34,572 nucleotides of DNA from Acidobacteriaceae bacterium (GTDB lineage: Bacteria > Acidobacteriota > Terriglobia > Terriglobales > Acidobacteriaceae): NCBI GenBank assembly GCA_003140785.1, contig PLKY01000255.1, forward strand, positions 1-34,572, read 5' to 3'. The translations under genes and the position numbers were made by a program. This document shows positions 22,465 to 30,051 of this stretch, piece by piece. The notes beneath the pieces were generated by a model. It was not told where the DNA came from. It worked only from the letters and a program-made list of their open reading frames with translations, and did no database searches. Every line of letters begins with the position of its first letter. Positions within the stretch are counted from its first letter, which is position 1.

Positions 22465-22842
22465 ATGCAGACCGATGTGTATGAACTCCACGGCCAGCGC
22501 ATTCTCGATTTGCCCGCCGAAGGGCCGCTTTTGCGTACCGGGCAAGATGCAAACGATCTGATTGGCGAAGCGAAAGCCGCAGGAGCCGGTCTTGTCGTTC
22601 TCCCGATCACCCGCCTCGATCCAGCATTTCTTGAATTGCGCAGCGGGATCGCCGGTGACATGGTGCAGAAATTTGTCACCTACCAGGTCGCGGTTGCAAT
22701 TGTCGGAGACACCAGTCCACTCGAGTCCGAAAGCAAATCTCTTCGCGACTTCATTCGCGAATCGAATCGGCGAGGCTCGGTCTGGTTCCTCGCCGATAAG
22801 GATGCACTACGTGAAAAGCTGAGCACGGGCAGCCGCGCATAG
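22465..22842 (+). CDS. DUF4180 protein
   Basis: This encodes 125 residues from the ATG at 22465, with GGAG six bases upstream. The sequence follows the DUF4180 pattern throughout. It has an N-terminal DLPAEGPLLRTGQDANDLIG, then VVLPITRLDPAFLELRSGIA and GDMVQKFVTYQVAVAIVGD. It ends with LRDFIRESNRRGSVWFL. The family is small, cytoplasmic and of unknown biochemical role. It is often a single gene, as here. It is not part of a recognisable operon beyond the exported protein upstream. Confidence 0.9.
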   Translation: MQTDVYELHGQRILDLPAEGPLLRTGQDANDLIGEAKAAGAGLVVLPITRLDPAFLELRSGIAGDMVQKFVTYQVAVAIVGDTSPLESESKSLRDFIRESNRRGSVWFLADKDALREKLSTGSRA

Positions 22843-22868
22843 GAACTGGGCACGCGCCTGCCCATTCT

Positions 22869-23502
22869 TCAGAAACGGAAATACCCGCCAATCATCGGCT
22901 CGGCCGTGTGCGTAAACGCGTCGGTCGATGTATAGAGCCGCGTCGGGTCGGGCGCCTTGTAGAGGTTGCCGCGATATTGAAAGCGCAGCCCGAGATGCGG
23001 CACCAGGCCCCAGTCGAGCCCCGCACCATAGATGAATGTCGGCTTCGTCGCGGTGTCGGTCGAGCTTTGGTTGCCACTGGGGACATCGAACAGAAGCCCT
23101 ACGCCCGCGAGCGCGAAGGGCCGGAGATGAGCCAACCGCAAAGAGGCCACCCAATCGCCTGAAATCTCGTGCGCGTTGGCGGAGACGGAAGCCGGCGTAG
23201 GCGCGCCGCAACGGGGGCACAAGCCCGACAGGGCACACGTAACCGGACGCCTTATACACCTGGTTGGCGCGGTTGTAGGAGTAAGTGCCCTCGTAGCCGA
23301 TCAGCGGATTTGAAATGTGGCGCACTTCGATCATGCCGCCCGCAGCATTCGCTGGACTCTGTACCGTGCCGTTGCCGTTGCTGGTTCCGTTAAAGGCACC
23401 GTAGAGGCTCAATGCAACATCGGTCTGTGCAATGGCGATTTTGTTGCCGAGCGTGATGAGTGCGAGAAATAAGAAAACTGCACGAATCCATGAAATTCGC
23501 AT
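22869..23502 (-). pseudogene. Frameshifted exported outer-membrane beta-barrel-type protein
   Basis: An ATG at 23502 (AGGAAA five bases upstream) opens a frame with a clear signal peptide (MRISWIRAVF to IAIAQ) and a barrel-like start with GTYSYNRANQ. The frame loses meaning after about residue 95. A second frame then continues plausibly to 22869 with SGDWVASLRLAHLRPFALAG and ends GGYFRF, the aromatic C-terminus expected of an outer-membrane barrel. Joining the frames needs one base removed, and the best site is the run of five G at 23213-23217 on the plus strand. It may be a true inactivation or a sequencing or assembly indel. If intact it would encode about 210 residues. Confidence 0.75.
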
Positions 23503-23674
23503 GAGGGTTTCCTGAGCTGCATCCGTTTGCGAGTAATTCAATCTCTTCCTGAAAGTCCGACTTTTCACCTGCAAGTTTTTTGACGCCCTCCCCGGAGTAA
23601 TGTTTTCATGCCGGAGACGTGTGTCGTGGTTTCACTGGCCTCGGAACTTCGCCGGGTTATTCTGTGAGGACTGC

Positions 23675-25450
23675 ATGAACCGACTCCTCTACGGCACACT
23701 TTTGGCCACGCTCACCGGCTCCTCGCTCTTCCTGTCGACGTATTTCACGGGCCAGGAGGGTTCAACGCAGGGGCTCGCCTACAAAGATGAGCAGCCTGTG
23801 CGTGCGCGTCACGGCATGGTGGTGAGCGTGCATCATCTGGCTGCCGACGCGGGGCTTGAAGTATTGCGCGAGGGCGGCAACGCGGTGGATGCGGCTGTAG
23901 CGACCGGTTTCGCGCTCGCTGTGGTGCATCCTGCGGCCGGTAATCTCGGCGGGGGCGGGTTTTTGCTGCTGCGCACACACGACGGCAAAGCCACCTTCAT
24001 CGACTATCGCGAGAAGGCTCCGCTGGCTGCTACGGAAACCATGTACCAGGACGCGCAAGGCAACGTGTTGCCCGCAACGAGCCTGCAATCGAGCGTGATT
24101 GGCTACCGTTCCATCGCGACCCCCGGCTCCGTGGCGGGCCTCGCCTACGCCGAACGCAAATACGGCAAGCTCGGCATTGCGCGCGTGATGGCTCCCGCGA
24201 TCAGGCTGGCGCGCGAAGGCTACGAGCTTTCAGCCGAGGAGGCGCACGAGCTCACCGATGAGGACCTGGCCAAATTCCCCGACTCGAAGCGCATCTTCCA
24301 GCGCGACGGCCAGCTTTACAAAGCCGGCGAAATCTTCAAACAGCCTGAACTGGCCCTGACGCTCGCACGCATTGCCACGGACCCCGATGATTTTTATCAC
24401 GGAAAAATGGCGCAGGAACTGATTAACGATTTGAAGCCGGGCGGCGCGCTGCTCGCGCTCGAAGACCTTGCCCATTACACGGTCGTCGAGCGCACGCCTG
24501 TCACGGGCACATTCCACAACTACACGGTTCTCAGCGCACCGCCGCCCTCTTCAGGAGGTGTAGTGCTGGTGAGCGCGCTGAACATTCTCGAAGGCTACGG
24601 TCTTGGTTCCCTCGGCGATCGCACCGCTGCCTCGATGCGTTTGATCACCGAAGCCTACCGTCGTGCCTACATGGATCGCGCGGACTACCTCGGCGATCCC
24701 GATTACAACTCCATTCCAGTGGCCGAACTCACTGCGAAGAAGTATGCAGAAGCATGGCGCGCAAGTATCGAGCCGAAAACGGCAACTCCCAGCACTTCGC
24801 TGCAACGGCCTCCGGGCTTTTTGCCGCCGGCTCCCACCACAACGGGCCATCGCCGCGCCGAATCGCAGGATACGACGCATTATTCGGTTGTCGATGGCGA
24901 AGGCAACGCAGTCTCGGTGACCACGACGCTCAATGACAGCTTCGGCTCACATGTCACCGCCGGGTCGCTCGGATTCTTGCTGAACGACGAAATGGACGAT
25001 TTTGCCGCGAAGATGGGCGTGCCGAATATGTTCGGGCTCATCCAGGGTCCGGCCAATGCGATTGCTCCCGGCAAGAGGCCGCTTAGTTCCATGACGCCGA
25101 CCATTATTTTGGAAGACGGCAGGCTCCGTTACGTGCTCGGCTCGCCCGGTGGAGCGCGCATTATCACGACCGTCGCGAATATTTTCCTGTCCGCGGCTGA
25201 AGGCGGTCTCAATATTCAACAAGCCGTGGACGCTCCGCGCTTCCACCATCAATATCTGCCCGACAAGCTGTATCTCGAGCCGGGCTTCAGCGAAGCCACG
25301 TTGAGCGACCTGCGTGCCATGGGTTACACGCTCGATATACGGAATGGCCGTTGGTCGAACGGCGAATGCATCGCCGTGGATCCAAAGACGGGCGAGTTGG
25401 AAGGCGGCCAGGCCCACCGCAGCCACTATGGCAAGGCGGCTGGCTACTAA
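23675..25450 (+). CDS. ggt: Gamma-glutamyltranspeptidase (secreted)
   Basis: This encodes 591 residues from the ATG at 23675, preceded by GAGGA. A signal-like hydrophobic N-terminus spans about residues 3-24. The enzyme is made as one chain and cuts itself before a threonine that becomes the nucleophile. The TTHYSVVD motif places it at about residue 400. Other family motifs are VRARHGMVVS near the start, NLGGGGFLLL, and PLSSMTPTIILEDG with LGSPGGARIITT in the small subunit. It transfers or hydrolyses gamma-glutamyl groups of glutathione and related peptides in the periplasm. The in-frame extension upstream to 23600 is not supported. It appears to be a single gene. Confidence 0.96.
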   Translation: MNRLLYGTLLATLTGSSLFLSTYFTGQEGSTQGLAYKDEQPVRARHGMVVSVHHLAADAGLEVLREGGNAVDAAVATGFALAVVHPAAGNLGGGGFLLLRTHDGKATFIDYREKAPLAATETMYQDAQGNVLPATSLQSSVIGYRSIATPGSVAGLAYAERKYGKLGIARVMAPAIRLAREGYELSAEEAHELTDEDLAKFPDSKRIFQRDGQLYKAGEIFKQPELALTLARIATDPDDFYHGKMAQELINDLKPGGALLALEDLAHYTVVERTPVTGTFHNYTVLSAPPPSSGGVVLVSALNILEGYGLGSLGDRTAASMRLITEAYRRAYMDRADYLGDPDYNSIPVAELTAKKYAEAWRASIEPKTATPSTSLQRPPGFLPPAPTTTGHRRAESQDTTHYSVVDGEGNAVSVTTTLNDSFGSHVTAGSLGFLLNDEMDDFAAKMGVPNMFGLIQGPANAIAPGKRPLSSMTPTIILEDGRLRYVLGSPGGARIITTVANIFLSAAEGGLNIQQAVDAPRFHHQYLPDKLYLEPGFSEATLSDLRAMGYTLDIRNGRWSNGECIAVDPKTGELEGGQAHRSHYGKAAGY

Positions 25451-25808
25451 TCCGAGATCTGCGAAGACGAAAACGCGATTCCACCGTTTTCCACAGATTG
25501 GTCTGTATCGTCTGTCACAGCTTTTGTGGGTCCGATAGTACGAAAGTTGCATTACGTGCTCTCGCTCCTGCCGAGTTCCCGGCCGCACGATTAAGCGCTT
25601 CCGCCGAGTAAGAAAAACAGCCCAAAGAAATGGAGGATCGAGCCTTCATTTCAGACAGAAAACTGCACCAGGACTCGCGTTCACACCGCCAGAACCTTCG
25701 CGACCGTCGCGACGGGTTCGTGGAGTGAACCTGTCGTTTCCAGATGGACCTCGTTTGGAAGTCGAGCCGGGTGCCCTCAAAAGGAGCAGCCTGTACAGGA
25801 GGTTTCCC
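25451..25808. other. Gap between ggt and the stress protein gene
   Basis: No gene is supported in these 358 bases. The only feature I can point to is a weak hairpin, GAAAACG (25469-25475) with CGTTTTC (25485-25491), which may end the ggt transcript. Promoter elements of the next gene should lie here but none is convincing. Confidence 0.35.
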
Positions 25809-26768
25809 ATGTTCCCCCCCATCAAGCATGGATGGAGCAAGCCTTCCACTATCCTCTTCGCCTCGGAGTTTCCCGCAAACGAAAACGTCTTTGCGTTCGC
25901 CCTCGCCCAGGCCCGGGAGTCTTGCGCAGATCTCATTATTTTTCACGTGTACGAGGATTCCGGCTTAGCCGCAGGTACGAGTTCGGAAACGAGGCCCAGC
26001 GCCTACGCCGAAGCTCGAGCCGCGAGACGCCGCTTTGAGCACCTCGCCCAACGCGCCAGGGATCTTGGGATTCAATGCAGAGTCGTGGTCCGGCCTGGAT
26101 CGGCCGTTGATGAGATTCTCTCGTTCCTTGAAGGGCGAAAGATCGATCGTGTCGTCATGGGCGCTCATACTCCCGGCCCCATCGGCAAGTTGCTCGTGGG
26201 CTCAGTGGCGGAAGCTGTGCTCCGCAACGCCAGAGTGCCGGTCAACACTGTCGGCCCGTTCGTGGTTGAGAATTCCTATCGCAATTTCGCCACATGCACC
26301 ATCCTCTGTTCGGTCAGCACGCATGAGTCAGCTTCCTTGGTTGTGGCCTTTGCCGCGGAACTCGCCGACCGCCACGACGCTCGTCTGATTCTGCAACAGG
26401 CCATCCCACCCCAGGAATGCGTTGAGGTTCTGACTAATCGAAGCACAGCCCAGATAGAAGCGGACCTCCTCGCGTTGATTCCGCTCAAGCTGAGAAATAA
26501 GGTTAACGTCCAAACCATCGTCTCGATCGGAGATCCTACAGAAGAACTTCTCTACCAGGGAAGAGTCCAGCAGGCCAACCTGATTGTGCTGGGCGCACAG
26601 GGTGCCTCTCATTTTGCCGCCGTCACACGTGCCGGCCTCGTTTACAAAGTGCTGGCCTACGCGCGTTGTCCGGTGATCACGCTGTCGCCCCTGGTGTTGG
26701 CCGCGTCCGGAGCCGACCAGGGTATACCGCGCCACGACACTGTCAACTATATGGCAGGGGTAATCTAA
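25809..26768 (+). CDS. Tandem universal stress protein (UspA x2)
   Basis: This encodes 319 residues from the ATG at 25809, with a near-perfect AGGAGGT five bases upstream. A longer frame to 25725 lacks a site. The first Usp domain (about 13-150) starts with the strand ILFASEFPANENVFAFALAQA. It carries the nucleotide-binding pattern MGAHTPGPIGKLLVGSVAEA. The second (about 160-295) keeps LIVLGAQGAS but lacks the glycine-rich spacing that follows, so it may not bind ATP. Usp proteins help cells survive starvation or stress. It is convergent with the histidine kinase gene with only 13 bases between. Confidence 0.92.
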   Translation: MFPPIKHGWSKPSTILFASEFPANENVFAFALAQARESCADLIIFHVYEDSGLAAGTSSETRPSAYAEARAARRRFEHLAQRARDLGIQCRVVVRPGSAVDEILSFLEGRKIDRVVMGAHTPGPIGKLLVGSVAEAVLRNARVPVNTVGPFVVENSYRNFATCTILCSVSTHESASLVVAFAAELADRHDARLILQQAIPPQECVEVLTNRSTAQIEADLLALIPLKLRNKVNVQTIVSIGDPTEELLYQGRVQQANLIVLGAQGASHFAAVTRAGLVYKVLAYARCPVITLSPLVLAASGADQGIPRHDTVNYMAGVI

Positions 26769-26781
26769 CGAGGACCCTTTT

Positions 26782-28386
26782 CTAGCCGATTGAATTCACA
26801 GCTGGAGCCTCGACCGGCACTGCCTGCACGGCGGCCGGTTCCACTTCAACACCTTCCATCGCGGACACAAGCGCTGTGGGCAAAAAGATGGAAAAGACCG
26901 TCCCACTTGCGCCGTAGCGCTGTCTGCTCCACACTCTCACGTTGCCACCATGACGTTCGACAAGCTGCGCAACCACCCACATACCCAAGCCGGTTCCAGT
27001 CTCAGCCTTGGTGGTGAAGAATGGCTCAAAGATGCGGCGCATCGTTGCGCGATCCATCCCCACTCCGGAATCGCAAAGGGTTACTCGGATTCCTTCCACA
27101 GACCATTCGCGCCAGTCGCGGGAAGGACGAAGCCGAATCACCATCTTTCCGCCTTGCGGCATGGCTTCAATCGAGTTGGCGATCAGGTTCGCGAAGATCT
27201 GCTGTGCCTCGCTGGGCATGCAGGCGATAGCGATTTCATTTGTGGCGAGAACGTCTACCGTGATTCCCGAAACCGTCAGCCTGGGGCGAAACATCCCGAT
27301 GACACCGTCGACGACTTCCGACAGCATCGTGATCTTCGGCGTGCCCTGCTCGCGGTGGAATTTCAAAGTCGACTGTGTAATCAGCGATACACGCAGCAGT
27401 TCGTCCAATGCGCTGCGTGCGTGCGCGCGCGCTTCCTCGGCGGTGCCGCTCATCGTGATCAGGTAGAGCAGGTTCGTGACCGCTTCAAGGGGATTGTTGA
27501 TTTCGTGTGCCACCGAAGCCGCTAATCTCCCTGCCACGGCAAGTTTCTCCGCGCGCAGCATCGCATCTTCCGCTTGCTTGCGATGCGTTACGTCCGTCAC
27601 AACACCCATAAGAAAGATCGCCCGGCTATCCTTACCCCGCTGACATTGTCCCTGCGACTCGACCCAGCGCACGGTTCCGTCCGGCCACACGATGCGGTAT
27701 TGGCGACGAAATTCGTCAGCATGCTCGAGATCGTGAGCGAACGCCTCTCTCATGGTTTCCGCGTCGTCGGGATGAATGGCGTCGAACCAGATTTGATTTC
27801 GGGGCTCAAATTCACCGGGTTCATAGCCGATCATTCGGAACATTTCGTCAGACCACTGAACGGATTCGCTCACCACATCCCAGCTCCAGAGCCCCATGCC
27901 GCTGGCGCGCAGGGCGATCCGGAGTGCCGCATCGCGATCCCGCAAGGCCTCGCCGGCGCGTGCCCGCTCCTCGGCCATCTGCTTTTGGGTCTGGGCCAGA
28001 ATGAGACTCTTCTTCAGTTCCCGCGCATTCAATTCAGTACGCTGGTCGGCCCAGCGCCGGATCAGAACCCCCAGCAATGTCGACAGCACGAGGAACAGCG
28101 AGAGCCGCACTTCTTCCTGCGCGAATCCAGTCGAGAACCGGAACTGCGTCTTGGTCAGCAGCAGGTCCACGAGGGTCACATCGAGAACCGCGCATCCGAA
28201 ACTGCCCGCCATCCCGAAAAACCACGCACTCAAAACCACCGTGGGAAATGCGAGTAGGAGAGGAAAAGCGTGCAATGGAGCGATCGCGTACGTCAGACCA
28301 ACTGACACAGCCGCTGTGCAGCACCCGAGCAGAGTTCGAAAGGGCCATGGAAGGTGGTCGATAGAGCTGGCACTTGGAATCTTCAA
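26782..28386 (-). CDS. Membrane sensor histidine kinase with PAS domain (orphan)
   Basis: This encodes 534 residues. The start is a TTG supported by GAGGAG four bases upstream. The N-terminal part (about 15-110) has four hydrophobic helices of the DUF4118/KdpD-like kind. A coiled linker leads to a PAS domain (about 150-270, with MGLWSWDV, MIGYEPGEF and WPDGTVRWVES). The phospho-acceptor is His294 in the SVAHEINNPLEA box. The ATPase domain shows the N box NLIANSIEA, the G1 box DSGVGM, the F box FEPFFTTK and the G2 box GTGLGM. The last 30 residues are a Val/Pro/Ala tail. No response regulator gene is nearby, so the kinase is orphan or its partner is elsewhere. Confidence 0.94.
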   Translation of the reverse strand: MKIPSASSIDHLPWPFRTLLGCCTAAVSVGLTYAIAPLHAFPLLLAFPTVVLSAWFFGMAGSFGCAVLDVTLVDLLLTKTQFRFSTGFAQEEVRLSLFLVLSTLLGVLIRRWADQRTELNARELKKSLILAQTQKQMAEERARAGEALRDRDAALRIALRASGMGLWSWDVVSESVQWSDEMFRMIGYEPGEFEPRNQIWFDAIHPDDAETMREAFAHDLEHADEFRRQYRIVWPDGTVRWVESQGQCQRGKDSRAIFLMGVVTDVTHRKQAEDAMLRAEKLAVAGRLAASVAHEINNPLEAVTNLLYLITMSGTAEEARAHARSALDELLRVSLITQSTLKFHREQGTPKITMLSEVVDGVIGMFRPRLTVSGITVDVLATNEIAIACMPSEAQQIFANLIANSIEAMPQGGKMVIRLRPSRDWREWSVEGIRVTLCDSGVGMDRATMRRIFEPFFTTKAETGTGLGMWVVAQLVERHGGNVRVWSRQRYGASGTVFSIFLPTALVSAMEGVEVEPAAVQAVPVEAPAVNSIG

Positions 28387-28730
28387 CGCTCTCCTCGATT
28401 TGCCGAACGGTCGCGCAGAGTGTCCGAATGGTTAGCTAAAGTCTCACACTGGGCAGACGGATAAACCATGCAAAGGTGCGAGGCTCCGAGCCGGAATCTC
28501 CGGGCAGGTCGTCTGAATGGGGTCCGGCAGGGGATCGCAGTGTCGGTAGCATAGGAGACTTACGCTCCACTGTCCAGTGCATTGACTGCGGATCACCCGC
28601 CGGACGGTTACCATTCGCAACAACGGGCGAGCGCCCTATTTCGCGGTATCTTATTGGAAAAATGCGACAATAGGGACAGTTTCCGGATTGCGCCCGCAAT
28701 CAATCCGGCGCGAAGGAATTCTTTTCCATC
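28387..28730. other. Divergent spacer between the histidine kinase and the sugar isomerase-like gene
   Basis: No gene is supported in these 344 bases. The region must contain two divergent promoters, but none is convincing. The inverted repeat CCGGATTG (28683-28690) / CAATCCGG (28701-28708) is described separately. Confidence 0.4.
28683..28708. promoter_or_regulatory. Inverted repeat upstream of the sugar isomerase-like gene
   Basis: CCGGATTG (28683-28690) and CAATCCGG (28701-28708) are perfect complements with a 10-base spacer, ending 22 bases before the ATG at 28731. It could be an operator or a leader hairpin close to the ribosome-binding site. Confidence 0.45.
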
Positions 28731-29549
28731 ATGCTTCGAGTCTTATCAACGCACTTATTTTTGAACCAGCGTCTTCATCCCGGGCTGTTGGAAGTCGCCT
28801 GTCGCGGCGGCGCGCAGGGGGTTGAAGTTTTTGCCGCACGCCAACACTTCGACTACACCAGCCGGGAACACGTGGGCGAGCTTGCCTCGTGGTTTGGCGA
28901 AAATTCTCTCGAACCCTTTTCGCTGCACGCACCTATGTTTCCGGACCGCGAAATGGGCCGGGCTGGCGCTCCGGCTGTGAACGTGCTGCACCCTGAGAAG
29001 TCGCGACGCATCGACGCGATGGACGAGATCAAGCGCGCCCTTGAGTCGGCAGAACGCATTCCCTTCAAGAACCTGGTCGTACATCTGGGCGAGAACAACG
29101 ACCAATGGTCGCCGCGGAGCATTGAATATGGCATGACGGCCCTGGAGCATCTCGGCGCCTTCGCGCACCCCCTTGGCGTCAAGCTCCTGGTGGAGAACCT
29201 CTTGAGCGAGGCCACCACCCCCGAGCACCTGTTGACCATTCTCGACATGGGTCACTTGCAGAACGTAAGTGTTTGCCTGGACCTCGGCCACGCGCATATC
29301 GGTCCCGGCGCAACGGAAGCCATCGCGACACTCGCCAACCGGATTGGCTCCGTGCACATGCATGACAATCACGGAACGAAGGACGAGCATCTTTGGCCGA
29401 GAGACGGAACCATCGACTGGCCCGCCGTCGCAAAGGCCCTGGGTGAACTCGCAGCGCCGCCCGCCGCAGTTCTCGAAATCAGCCACACGCTGAGCGACCC
29501 GCCACCGACCCTACCCGACAGGATCAAGAAGGCTTTCGATTTGCTTTGA
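28731..29549 (+). CDS. Sugar phosphate isomerase/epimerase-like TIM barrel (AP_endonuc_2 fold)
   Basis: This encodes 272 residues of a xylose-isomerase-like TIM barrel. The metal-site signatures are in order: PFSLHAPM, VVHLGENN, LLVENLL with the conserved Glu, LDLGHAHIG, and VHMHDNHG. A further Glu lies in VLEISH. The fold is shared by sugar isomerases, epimerases and endonuclease IV; the motif set fits the sugar-isomerase/epimerase group best. The ATG at 28731 follows AAGGAA by a longer than usual gap. It is divergent from the histidine kinase. The substrate cannot be deduced. Confidence 0.88.
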   Translation: MLRVLSTHLFLNQRLHPGLLEVACRGGAQGVEVFAARQHFDYTSREHVGELASWFGENSLEPFSLHAPMFPDREMGRAGAPAVNVLHPEKSRRIDAMDEIKRALESAERIPFKNLVVHLGENNDQWSPRSIEYGMTALEHLGAFAHPLGVKLLVENLLSEATTPEHLLTILDMGHLQNVSVCLDLGHAHIGPGATEAIATLANRIGSVHMHDNHGTKDEHLWPRDGTIDWPAVAKALGELAAPPAAVLEISHTLSDPPPTLPDRIKKAFDLL

Positions 29550-30051
29550 GGGTTGCGCCTGAGGGTGTCCGGCTGTGGACATACGGATGGAAGTGGCAAC
29601 CCCTCTTTGCCATTTCGCCATTCCCGCGTTCTCCACATGACGGAGGTAACAACGCGGCCTCGGATTCGCCGCAAATTCGCTTGTAGAGCGCTGCCAACGC
29701 TGCTCCTCTTAAGACAAATGGACCGCACGCTCTCCACCTTATTAACGGTGGCCAAATTGCATTGGGAGTTTGACCACAAAGCGTGAGCGGGCAGAAAAAG
29801 AAACGCGGTTTTTGATTGAATCTTATCTACATTGGCCCTGTCGCAAGGCTGGACCGAAATACACGTTTTACCTACTACGGCAATCCTTCCATCCCGGATC
29901 TGAATTTGATTTGAACGATTGCGGATGTATTCCTGACGGAGCGACGTGTCGCATTTTCATGGTCCGAGCGAGTGTCCATGCGGCATGGAAGCGATGCGGC
30001 GAGCGGCTGATCCCGTCGCACATTGAACGGAACGAACGGGAGCGAGGAAGC
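29550..30051. other. 502-base gap before the Ig-repeat lipoprotein
   Basis: No gene is convincing here. An open frame continues upstream of the lipoprotein start to 29770, but the part before 30052 has no sensible composition and the lipoprotein signal would be internal. A short hairpin CCACC/GGTGG lies at about 29739-29756. The length suggests a regulated or long 5' leader, but no known riboswitch pattern was recognised. Confidence 0.4.

Noticed and set aside
25469..25491. Terminator after ggt
   Set aside because: The stem is only seven mostly A-T pairs with a 9-base loop and no clear T-run, so it is noted only as weak.
25515..25946. Minus-strand ORF ahead of the stress protein
   Set aside because: It overlaps the Usp coding region in antisense and has no family features.
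29770..30051. N-terminal extension of the Ig-repeat lipoprotein
   Set aside because: It would place a clear lipoprotein signal inside the protein, and the extra residues are unlike exported sequence. The ATG at 30052 has a ribosome site.
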